Shown: in pieces, positions 24,252 to 30,775 of the stretch
How positions within the stretch are numbered: the first letter of the stretch is position 1
How the letters are laid out: every line of letters begins with the position of its first letter
Source: Gemmiger sp. An50
GTDB taxonomy: Bacteria > Bacillota > Clostridia > Oscillospirales > Ruminococcaceae
DNA length: 64,000 nucleotides
Assembly: GCF_002161595.1 (NCBI RefSeq)
Contig: NZ_NFID01000022.1
Coordinates: 1-64,000, forward strand
Direction of reading: 5' to 3'
Program-made: the position numbers and the translations under genes
The notes under the pieces: generated by a model
Databases searched by the model: none
Told to the model about the DNA's origin: nothing
The model's input: the letters and a program-made list of their open reading frames with translations, nothing else

Positions 24252-25451
24252 CTGCATTACGACTTTGAAACCGTCATCGACCGTGCGGGCACCGGCGCCT
24301 GCAAATGGGAGCACATGTTTGCCGACAACCCCAACGTGGCCAAGGGGATCATCCCTCTTTCCGTGGCCGACATGGAGCTGAAAAACGCCCCGGAAATTCA
24401 GGAAGGCCTGAAGCGCTACATCGACAACTCGGTTTTGGGCTACTCCAACCCCACCGACGCCTACCTGGATGCGGTAATCGGCTTCATGAAGCGCCATCAT
24501 GACTGGGACGTGAAAAAGGAATGGATCTACCAGACGCCGGGCGTTGTATCCGCGCTGTTCTTCGCGGTCAAGGCCTACACCGACCCAGGCGACGGCGTTA
24601 TCATCATGACTCCTGTGTACTACCCCTTCTACGGCGCAGTTACTGCGAATGGGCGTGTGGTGGTGGAAAACCCGCTGATCGAGGACGGCGACAGCTACCG
24701 GATTGATTTTGAGGACCTGGAGCGGAAGACCAAGGACCCCAAAAACAAGCTGATCCTGCTGTGCAGCCCCCACAACCCGGTGGGCCGCGTGTGGACCCGG
24801 GAGGAGCTGGAGCGCATCGGACGCATCTGCATCGACAACGATGTGCTGATCGTATCCGACGAGATCCACTTTGACCTCATCATGCCCGGCTACCACCACA
24901 CCGTGTTCAGCACCATCAGCGAGGAGTTCAACCAGCACTGCGTCGTGTGCACCGCTCCCAGCAAGACCTTCAACCTGGCCGGCATGCAGACCTCCAACAT
25001 CATGATCGCCAACGAGGAGATTCGCAAGAAGTTCATCGACCAGGTGGAGAGCTGCGGCATGTACATCGCCAACATCCTGGGCTACGAGGCCTGCCGCATC
25101 GCCTATACCGACTGCGACGCCTGGCTGAAAGAACTGCTGGAAGTGATCGTGCGCAACAAGGAATACATCGAACAGTTCGTTGCCCGGCACCTGCCCCAGG
25201 TGAAGGTGAAGCGGCTGGAGGGCACCTATCTGCTGTGGCTGGACTTCCGCGCCTACGGCCTGAGCGCCAAGGAGCTGGAGCACTTCATGAAGATGGATGC
25301 CCAGCTGTTCTTTGACGACGGCTACATGTTCGGCCAGTCCAGCGAGGGCTTCGAGCGCATCAACATGGCCTGCCCCACCTGGGTCATCGAGCAGGCCATG
25401 GACCGGCTGCTCGCCGCAATGAAGGAAAAGTTCCCCAAGACCGTTCAATGA
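24252..25451 (+). CDS. MalY/PatB-type PLP-dependent aminotransferase/C-S lyase, CTG start
   Basis: The 399-residue fold-type I PLP enzyme has the conserved SVADMELKNAPEI, PGVVSALFFAV, CSPHNPVGRVW, SDEIHFDL and APSKTFNLAGMQ, the last holding the Schiff-base lysine. MalY/PatB proteins act as cystathionine beta-lyases. The family N-terminus (HYDFETVIDRAGTGACKWE) lies upstream of the first ATG (24315). It is reached from a CTG at 24252, seven bases after AGGAGG, so CTG is the likely start. It is the first gene of an operon with the APC permease and is probably controlled by the MarR-type regulator. Confidence 0.85.
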   Translation: MHYDFETVIDRAGTGACKWEHMFADNPNVAKGIIPLSVADMELKNAPEIQEGLKRYIDNSVLGYSNPTDAYLDAVIGFMKRHHDWDVKKEWIYQTPGVVSALFFAVKAYTDPGDGVIIMTPVYYPFYGAVTANGRVVVENPLIEDGDSYRIDFEDLERKTKDPKNKLILLCSPHNPVGRVWTREELERIGRICIDNDVLIVSDEIHFDLIMPGYHHTVFSTISEEFNQHCVVCTAPSKTFNLAGMQTSNIMIANEEIRKKFIDQVESCGMYIANILGYEACRIAYTDCDAWLKELLEVIVRNKEYIEQFVARHLPQVKVKRLEGTYLLWLDFRAYGLSAKELEHFMKMDAQLFFDDGYMFGQSSEGFERINMACPTWVIEQAMDRLLAAMKEKFPKTVQ

Positions 25452-25499
25452 CCACGCCCGCAGCCCTGCGGCAAAAATGTTTACTGAGGAGGAATCATC

Positions 25500-26210
25500 A
25501 TGGCTTCCAATGAAACCACTCCCGCTCCGGTTACAACCAAAGACTTGAAGCGGGTTCTTACCTTCAAGGACCTGTTGCTCACCAGCATCGGCGGCATCAT
25601 CGGCGCCGGTATCATGTCCATCATGGGCATCACCATCGGCATGACCGGCCGCAGCGTTCCCATCTCGCTGCTGTTCGCGGCCGTCTTCGTGCTGCTGGGC
25701 ATCACCCCCATCATCATCATCATCTCCGGCACCGTGCGCATCCGCGGCGGCCAGTACACCATGGTTGGCATGCTGGCCGGAAAGAAGCTGTCCGGCCTGT
25801 TTATCATCATCGACGTGGCCACCAACATCTCGCTGCCCATGTACGCGCTCAGCTTTGCCGATTACTTCCTGGCCTTCGTGCCCCAGGTTCCCCGAAAGCT
25901 GATCGCCATCGCCGTGCTTACCCTGTTCTGGGCACTGAACATGTTCGGCATCGACAAGATGGCCAAGCTGCCGGAGCTGGTTCCCGAAATCTGGGAGAAG
26001 TCCAGCTTCAAGATGAGCCCCCGCATGCTGAAGGTCTGGTCCCGCGTTGCAATTCTGGTGGGCATCGTGCAGCTGTATCTGCTGGCCCGCGACCTGAGCC
26101 TGCCTCTGATCATCGGCAACGTGGCTTCCTTCATCTTCGCGCTGATCTTCTGCAACGTGCGCTCCAAGAGCCCGGACGTGCAGATGGAAATCAGCTGCGA
26201 AGCCGCTTAA
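25500..26210 (+). CDS. APC-superfamily permease, internally deleted
   Basis: The 236-residue protein begins like a full amino-acid permease, with the typical first helix LTSIGGIIGAGIMSIMGI and helices to about residue 160 (LIAIAVLTLFWALNMFGID). It then jumps to a C-terminal-like end (WSRVAILVGIVQLYLLARDLSLPLIIGNVASFIF). Complete APC permeases have about 450 residues and 12 helices, so roughly 200 residues are missing without a frameshift. It is unlikely to transport by itself. It lies 48 bases after the malY-like gene with its own GAGGAGG site. Confidence 0.75.
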   Translation: MASNETTPAPVTTKDLKRVLTFKDLLLTSIGGIIGAGIMSIMGITIGMTGRSVPISLLFAAVFVLLGITPIIIIISGTVRIRGGQYTMVGMLAGKKLSGLFIIIDVATNISLPMYALSFADYFLAFVPQVPRKLIAIAVLTLFWALNMFGIDKMAKLPELVPEIWEKSSFKMSPRMLKVWSRVAILVGIVQLYLLARDLSLPLIIGNVASFIFALIFCNVRSKSPDVQMEISCEAA

Positions 26211-26250
26211 CTCAAAATTACTCTCCGATCCCCCAATCTCTCTTCTCACA

Positions 26251-26290
26251 AAAGAAAGGAAGCAGCGGCGCGCCGCTGCTTCCTTTCTTT
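26251..26290. terminator. Bidirectional terminator, perfect 40-bp palindrome
   Basis: The sequence is a perfect palindrome centred between 26270 and 26271, with a GC-rich core and A/T-rich arms ending in TTTCTTTTT. It ends both the plus-strand malY-permease operon and the minus-strand MarR gene. Confidence 0.85.
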
Positions 26291-26315
26291 TTATTGGCAA
26301 TATAGATCCGGCAAT

Positions 26316-26819
26316 TTACTGCTCCGCCCGCAGATAGCCGGTGTAAAGATCCAGCACCTTATAGAATGCGTTGATCTCGTCCATCGTGCAGCTTTTCAAA
26401 AGCTCCTGCGTGGTCGCCAGGATATCCGTCACGTCGCACACCATGTGCGCGTCGTTCACCCGCAGGCCCAGCTCCGTGGGATACACCAGCACGTTCTTTC
26501 CGTTGCTGTCGCTTTTCCGGCGTTCGCTCAGGCCCTTTTTTTCCAGCTTGGTGAGCACCTGGCAGACCGCCCCCTTGGAGCGCTCCCACCGGCGGGCAAG
26601 GTTGGTGACCGTGACCCCGGGCGTGAGCACGATGGAGTTCAGCATATGCGATTCCGTCATCGTTAGATCGGGACCCACACCGTAGTTTCGGTTTTGGGCA
26701 ATGTAGTTGCTGTACAGCGCAACGAACCGGTATAAAATATCCGCTTTCTCGCTCAGCTTCAAAAAGGTCTCATTGATATTTTCTGAATACAGGGGCATCT
26801 CTGACGGCAGCTTTTCCAT
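26316..26819 (-). CDS. MarR-family transcriptional regulator
   Basis: The 167-residue protein has a MarR winged-helix core: LTMTESHMLNSIVLTPGVTVTNLARRWERSKGAVCQVLTKLEKKGLSERRKS over residues 52-103, then the wing (GKNVLVYPTELG). Long helices at both ends would form the dimer. It is convergent with the malY-permease operon and probably represses it through the palindrome at 24136-24163. The ligand is unknown, possibly a sulfur-containing amino acid given the MalY-like target. Confidence 0.85.
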   Translation of the reverse strand: MEKLPSEMPLYSENINETFLKLSEKADILYRFVALYSNYIAQNRNYGVGPDLTMTESHMLNSIVLTPGVTVTNLARRWERSKGAVCQVLTKLEKKGLSERRKSDSNGKNVLVYPTELGLRVNDAHMVCDVTDILATTQELLKSCTMDEINAFYKVLDLYTGYLRAEQ

Positions 26820-26845
26820 AGAAATCCTCGATATCTCGTCGTTTG

Positions 26846-26888
26846 TTAAGTGGATAAACTATTATACCACAGATTCCCGGATTTTCAA
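26846..26888 (-). promoter_or_regulatory. Promoter of the MarR gene with an operator-like half-site
   Basis: On the minus strand TTGAAA (26888-26883) and TATAAT (26866-26861) are 16 bases apart, with an extended TGG before the -10. Just downstream, 26859-26846 reads GTTTATCCACTTAA, matching 11 of 14 positions of the GTTTATGCGCCTAA arm at the malY operator. This suggests autoregulation. Confidence 0.55.
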
Positions 26889-26981
26889 AATCTCAGGCTT
26901 TTGGCTCGCCGCCTCGTTCAGACAAAAAGCCCGGCAGGACCAAGAACGCCGGTCTCTTTTTTTGCGCCGGACGCCGTTTTT

Positions 26982-27947
26982 TCAGCAGGAATCCCGCACC
27001 CGAATCTTTCCGGAGAGAAACACATGCTCCCGATAGCCGTCCGTCCGGATCTTTTTCAACAATAAGTCGATGCACCGGTTGATCAATTGGTCCTTCTCCA
27101 CACTGATCGTGGTCAGCCGGGGACTGCACCGCCGGCTGTAGGCGCTGTCGTCAAAGGTGACCACCGCCACGTCCTCTGGTACCCGAACCCCTGCCGCCGC
27201 CAACGCGTTCACCAGGCGGTAAGCGGTCTTGTCGCATACACAAAGGTAGGCGATGGGCAGGCGGTCGGGCAGCGCCAAGGGAATATCCCGGCCGTTTTCC
27301 GCCCGGTCGTTCATCACCCATTCCGGATGCAGCAGCACCCCGTTCTCCAGCAGTGCCTTCTGGTAGCCCAGGAACCGGTCCTGCATGCCGCTGGTCATCC
27401 GGGTGTTGCCGCAAAAGCCAATCTCGGTATGGCCCCGGGCAATCAAAAAGTCGGTGAGGGTGTAGGCATTGAAATAATCGTTGGGCGTGACCCAGTCGAT
27501 GTCCAGCTTGTTGGTGTAGTAGTCGAACAGCAGGAAGGGCAGACCCAGCGCCTGCAGGTCCTCGATCCGCTCACAGGCAAGCCCGCCCAGAACAATGAGG
27601 CCGTCCGCCGAGAACAGCTCGCCATCCGAAAGCGTTAGCCCCCGGGCCTCCTCTTCTTCTGAAACCCGGCGCAGCTCACAGGTGTGACCCAATGCGCCCA
27701 GCGCCTCCTGCAGCATCCGTACCAGCTGTTGGTAGTAGGACCCGTTTTTGCCGAAATACCGGGCCGCGCTCAGCACAAGGATATGGTAAAAGGGAGCCTT
27801 ACTGTAGTGCAGCTCCTTCGCCTTGCGCAGAATCGTATCCCGCAGCTCCTTGGAAATATCGGTTTTGCCGTTCAGCGCCTTGGAAACCGCGGATTTGGAG
27901 ACCCCCAGTTCCCCGGCGATGGATTCCATCGTCACCTTTCTTTCCAT
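26982..27947 (-). CDS. LacI-family transcriptional regulator
   Basis: The 321-residue protein has an N-terminal LacI HTH (VTMESIAGELGVSKSAVSKALNGKTDIS, residues 5-32) and a periplasmic-binding-protein-like ligand domain (ADGLIVLGGLACERIEDL, IGFCGNTRMTSGMQDRFLGYQKAL, VAVVTFDDSAYSRRCSPRLTTISV). Sugar-like ligands are usual. The start at 27947 follows GGAGGGG. Only about 18 bases separate it from the broken isomerase gene read the other way, so its original divergent promoter seems to be lost. Confidence 0.85.
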   Translation of the reverse strand: MERKVTMESIAGELGVSKSAVSKALNGKTDISKELRDTILRKAKELHYSKAPFYHILVLSAARYFGKNGSYYQQLVRMLQEALGALGHTCELRRVSEEEEARGLTLSDGELFSADGLIVLGGLACERIEDLQALGLPFLLFDYYTNKLDIDWVTPNDYFNAYTLTDFLIARGHTEIGFCGNTRMTSGMQDRFLGYQKALLENGVLLHPEWVMNDRAENGRDIPLALPDRLPIAYLCVCDKTAYRLVNALAAAGVRVPEDVAVVTFDDSAYSRRCSPRLTTISVEKDQLINRCIDLLLKKIRTDGYREHVFLSGKIRVRDSC

Positions 27948-27965
27948 GGTCCCCTCCTCCCGGCT

Positions 27966-28529
27966 CAGCGCACACGAGCTGGGTTCCCCCATCCTGCGCA
28001 CCTACATCGGCTTCAATCCCCGGGAAGTGGAGGATGTGCAGAAGGAAGTGGACTACGCGCTGGCCCAGCTGGACCAGGAAAGCCGCGCGCCGAGGAATAC
28101 AACATTAAAATTGCCATCGAAAATCACTGTGATCTGAAGACCGAAGAGCTGCTGGACCTGGTCCAGCGGGCGAACAGCCCCTACGTCGGTGTCTGCGTGG
28201 ATCTGGGCAACTTCATGATCCATCTGGAGAACCCCACCGAGTCGGTGAAGCTGCTGGCTCCCTACATCTACTCCACCCACTTCAAGGACTATGCGTCGGA
28301 GATGATGAACTGGGGCTTCAAGACCTTCGGCGTTCCTCTGGGCAAAGGCTCCATCGACCCGAAAGCCATTGTGGATATTCTGATCAACGAGTCCAAGCTG
28401 GATCGAATCATGCTGGAGCTGCCGGTGGAAAAGGAAGCCACCGAAGCCGCCACCCTGAAAAAAGAGGACGACTGCGTGGCAGAGAGAGTGGCCTATGCGC
28501 GGAACATTTTGCTGAAAGACTACAACTAA
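27966..28529 (+). pseudogene. Decayed sugar-phosphate isomerase/epimerase
   Basis: From 27966 the frame encodes AHELGSPILRTYIGFNPREV, then DVQKEVDYALAQLD. Homology then continues in another frame from about 28089 with AEEYNIKIAIENHCD, SPYVGVCVDLGNFMIHLENP and IYSTHFKDY to the stop at 28529. These are parts of an AP-endonuclease-type TIM-barrel isomerase/epimerase. The first third is missing, no start codon or ribosome site exists, and one frameshift is present. The conserved metal ligands in IENH, DLGN and STHFKD are retained in the fragment. Confidence 0.75.
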
Positions 28530-28647
28530 CTCCTTTTTATCTACTCCTCCGGGAACACCGCTTCCCGAAAGATACCCGCCCCGGCATCTGCCGGAGCGGG
28601 TATCTTTTCTCTGTGGCACGAAAAAGCAAAAAGCCTTGCAGAATTAC

Positions 28648-28689
28648 TTCTGCAAGGCTTTTTGTTGGTGGGAGCGGGTGGATTCGAAC
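28648..28689. repeat. Left attachment repeat (tRNA-Tyr 3' end)
   Basis: The 42 bases from TTCTGCAAGG to GGATTCGAAC are identical to 40087-40128. They include the 3' end of tRNA-Tyr without its 5' part. The preceding hairpin arm AAGCCTTGCAGAA (28631-28643) also matches the right copy, while the loop differs. Together 28631-28660 forms an intrinsic terminator. The rest of 28530-28857 has no gene. Confidence 0.85.
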
Positions 28690-28857
28690 GGCCGGAGACC
28701 TCCCGTTTCTTCTTTCCCCCGCTTCCTGCCCTGGTTTTTTCCTTAAATTCTGCGGATTCTGTTTTCCATAATACCATTGATTTCGCCCCGTTTCAATGCA
28801 GTGTGGTCCAAAAAACGGGGTCCGAAATCATTACACAAAACCGAAAGGAGCTTACCC

Positions 28858-29157
28858 ATGCCTGTTTTCCGCGTCCCGAAACGGAACAACTACACCGTTA
28901 TGAGCAATGTCCATCTGCGTGATCCAAATCTTTCACTGAAAGCCAAAGGACTGCTCTCCTATATGCTCTCCAATCCAGATGACTGGGACTACAGCATTCG
29001 CGGTCTTGCCAGCCAAAACCGGGACGGTCTGGACAGCGTCCGCACCGGGCTGAAGGAACTGGAAGCTCACCATTACTTAAAGCGCGAAAAGGTGCGCGAT
29101 GCACAAGGCCATATCATCGACTACGATTATCAGATCTTTGAACAGCCCTTTTCCTGA
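28858..29157 (+). CDS. Replication-initiator-like winged-helix protein, probably truncated
   Basis: The 99-residue protein starts at 28858 after AAAGGAG. Its sequence (MPVFRVPKRNNYTVMSNVHL ... SLKAKGLLSYMLSNPDDWDY ... LASQNRDGLDSVRTGLKELE) is the same winged-helix domain as the N-terminus of the ICE protein at 18018-18899. Homologs continue with a linker and a C-terminal domain. Here a TGA at 29155 ends the protein, and the following in-frame codons (EIGFSMIGFSKYGDSD) look like the old linker, with further stops, so the C-terminal domain is lost. It may still bind DNA. Confidence 0.7.
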   Translation: MPVFRVPKRNNYTVMSNVHLRDPNLSLKAKGLLSYMLSNPDDWDYSIRGLASQNRDGLDSVRTGLKELEAHHYLKREKVRDAQGHIIDYDYQIFEQPFS

Positions 29158-29435
29158 TTCGCTCCCTGGCCCGAAATCGGCTTTTCCATGATCGGATTTT
29201 CCAAATACGGAGATTCCGATGCAACCAAGTATAGAAGAGAGTAAATATAGAAAGAACCAAATATGGAACCTACTATCTGAAAAGAGGGAAGCGCCTTCTT
29301 TTCATTTTAAAATCCCAGGCTCGAAAGCTCGGCGCTTCTTCTCGCAGCCCATTGCGCTGCCTTCTTCGGCGCACCGCTTTATTCAGCCGGTAAACTTCCA
29401 GCAAGCACGGCATTTGTCCACACAAACGCCACTTG

Positions 29436-29453
29436 TCAGGGGAAAGCCCCTGA
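29436..29453. other. Candidate oriT hairpin upstream of mobC
   Basis: TCAGGGG (29436-29442) and CCCCTGA (29447-29453) form a perfect 7-bp stem with an AAAG loop, 32 bases before mobC. A direct motif ATTTGTCCACACAAACGCCACTTG lies just upstream, within about 29412-29435. This arrangement resembles oriT sites next to mobC in Clostridia elements. The rest of 29158-29484 contains decayed coding sequence only. Confidence 0.45.
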
Positions 29454-29484
29454 TACCCCATTCCATCTGAAAGGATTCTGCACC

Positions 29485-29793
29485 ATGCGAAATAGACCCA
29501 TCCGCTTTGAAACATTTCTCTCGAAAGAAGAGGCGCAGCACCTGGAGCACCTGCAAACCGTGAGCGGCCTATCCAAGAGTGCCATTGTACGCCAGTTGAT
29601 TTCCGGCTGTTCCATCAAGCCGCGCCCCGCGGAAAGCTACCGGGAACTTTCCAGAGAACTGTCCGCCATTGGAAATAATCTGAACCAGATCACCCGCCTG
29701 GCCAACGCAACCGGCCGGCTGGATGATCCTCAAATCCAGCAGGTTTCCGCGATCATGCAGCAGGTTTGGGCTGTTGTACAGGAAAAGGTATGA
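29485..29793 (+). CDS. mobC: MobC-family mobilization protein
   Basis: The 102-residue protein has a ribbon-helix-helix-like N-terminus (RPIRFETFLSKEEAQHLEHL, GLSKSAIVRQLISG) and the MobC signature IGNNLNQITRLANATG (residues about 65-80). It would bind oriT and help a relaxase. The relaxase gene that normally follows is absent; the cargo operon's 3' end arrives instead from the opposite strand 22 bases later. Confidence 0.85.
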   Translation: MRNRPIRFETFLSKEEAQHLEHLQTVSGLSKSAIVRQLISGCSIKPRPAESYRELSRELSAIGNNLNQITRLANATGRLDDPQIQQVSAIMQQVWAVVQEKV

Positions 29794-29814
29794 TTTCTCG
29801 TAACATTCCTGTCG

Positions 29815-30027
29815 CTAAATTTTAAATTCAAAATTTCGGCCGCAAAAAGCGTTCGCCGACATAGGGATATTTCTTTTTAAGCATAGGCATTTCTGATTTA
29901 TGTCTTTGATCTTCCAAATTCCCATCGCCGGATTTTTGGGTTCAATTGCACTATTGGTCGGATCATACCAATTCTTGCAAAAAGCACATTTCTTTATCGC
30001 CTTAACATTTATTATTAAAGACGGCAT
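29815..30027 (-). CDS. Small Cys-rich (zinc-ribbon-like) protein, last gene of the GTPase operon
   Basis: The 70-residue basic protein has CAFCKNWYDPTNSAI near residue 14 and later CLCLKR and AFCGRNFEF, giving four to five cysteines suited to one zinc site. The start at 30027 lies two bases after the stop of the upstream gene, with AAGGTG as ribosome site, so it belongs to the operon. I do not recognise a family. The compact size, its basic charge and its place at the end of a GTPase operon suggest a nucleic-acid or protein adaptor, which is inference. Confidence 0.65.
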   Translation of the reverse strand: MPSLIINVKAIKKCAFCKNWYDPTNSAIEPKNPAMGIWKIKDINQKCLCLKRNIPMSANAFCGRNFEFKI

Positions 30028-30029
30028 CT

Positions 30030-30368
30030 TTACACCTTATACCTTCTTTTTTTCAAACTATTTTTCTCGTAGACAATATCTTTCTTTTTTTGCTCTACAA
30101 TTTTAAGATAATTGTCAATGGCCTTCACCGCATCTGGTGAAAGTTGTGCGGAAACCCGAGTGTATTCCCGTTTAAAACGAATAACCTCACTGTCAATTTT
30201 AGCCATTGAACAAATTAAGGTCGATACCTTATCTCGTCTTGAATCAGCTTCTGCAAGAATCAACTCATGAAACGCCTGCTGCATTTTTTCTACAGTTTCC
30301 ACATACACCTTATCTTTAGATGCTGCTATCATAATGGAAACCAAATCACTAAGACTATTCGCAGCCAT
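30030..30368 (-). CDS. Small helical protein of the GTPase operon
   Basis: The 112-residue protein is predicted by eye to be almost all helix (ASKDKVYVETVEKMQQAFHELILAEADSRRDKVSTLICSMAKIDSEVIRFKREY over residues 16-69), with a very basic C-terminal end (EKNSLKKRRYKV). No family recognised. It overlaps the upstream gene by one base (TAATG), so the two are translationally coupled. It may be a partner subunit for the GTPases. Confidence 0.7.
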   Translation of the reverse strand: MAANSLSDLVSIMIAASKDKVYVETVEKMQQAFHELILAEADSRRDKVSTLICSMAKIDSEVIRFKREYTRVSAQLSPDAVKAIDNYLKIVEQKKKDIVYEKNSLKKRRYKV

Positions 30369-30775
30369 TACAACCGTCCCATCTCACTTACGATACTGCT
30401 AATAATTCGCGAAAAATCTTCACCAGACAAATTTGCGTTATTGTTATACTGATAGAAATCACGCATCATATCTCTTACCATTTGCATTTTCTGTACAACC
30501 CCATCAGTATCCGCATTTTTCTTAGTGGCATACGCTTCTGCTTCAGCCAGAAGATTCTTCCGAGACTCTTCCATTTGTTTTAAAACCGCAGCGGACTGTA
30601 CTTTCATCTTTTCAATTTCAACAATACCTGATGCAAGCTCCAAAATCTGTCCAAAGTTATCAGCAATCGCATCGCTCATACGAGAGTTCTGTGCAGGAGG
30701 AATCACAACAGCATTGCCTTGATCTGCAACAGAAAGAGTTCTCCTGCTTTGTACCATTTCAAAATCACGACTCAT
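30368..30775 (-). CDS. Small coiled-coil protein of the GTPase operon
   Basis: The 135-residue protein has a disordered N-terminus (LSVADQGNAVVIPPAQNSRMSDAIAD, residues 14-39) and a long amphipathic helix (ELASGIVEIEKMKVQSAAVLKQMEESRKNLLAEAEAYATKK, residues 46-86), then a second helical part. No family recognised. It overlaps the third GTPase gene by four bases (ATGA). It is likely a structural or regulatory partner. Confidence 0.7.
   Translation of the reverse strand: MSRDFEMVQSRRTLSVADQGNAVVIPPAQNSRMSDAIADNFGQILELASGIVEIEKMKVQSAAVLKQMEESRKNLLAEAEAYATKKNADTDGVVQKMQMVRDMMRDFYQYNNNANLSGEDFSRIISSIVSEMGRL

Noticed and set aside
24129..26300. Long minus-strand reading frame opposite the malY-permease operon
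   Set aside because: Its composition (His, Gly, Val-rich without motifs) is that of an antisense shadow of GC-rich genes, and both plus-strand genes have clear family signatures.
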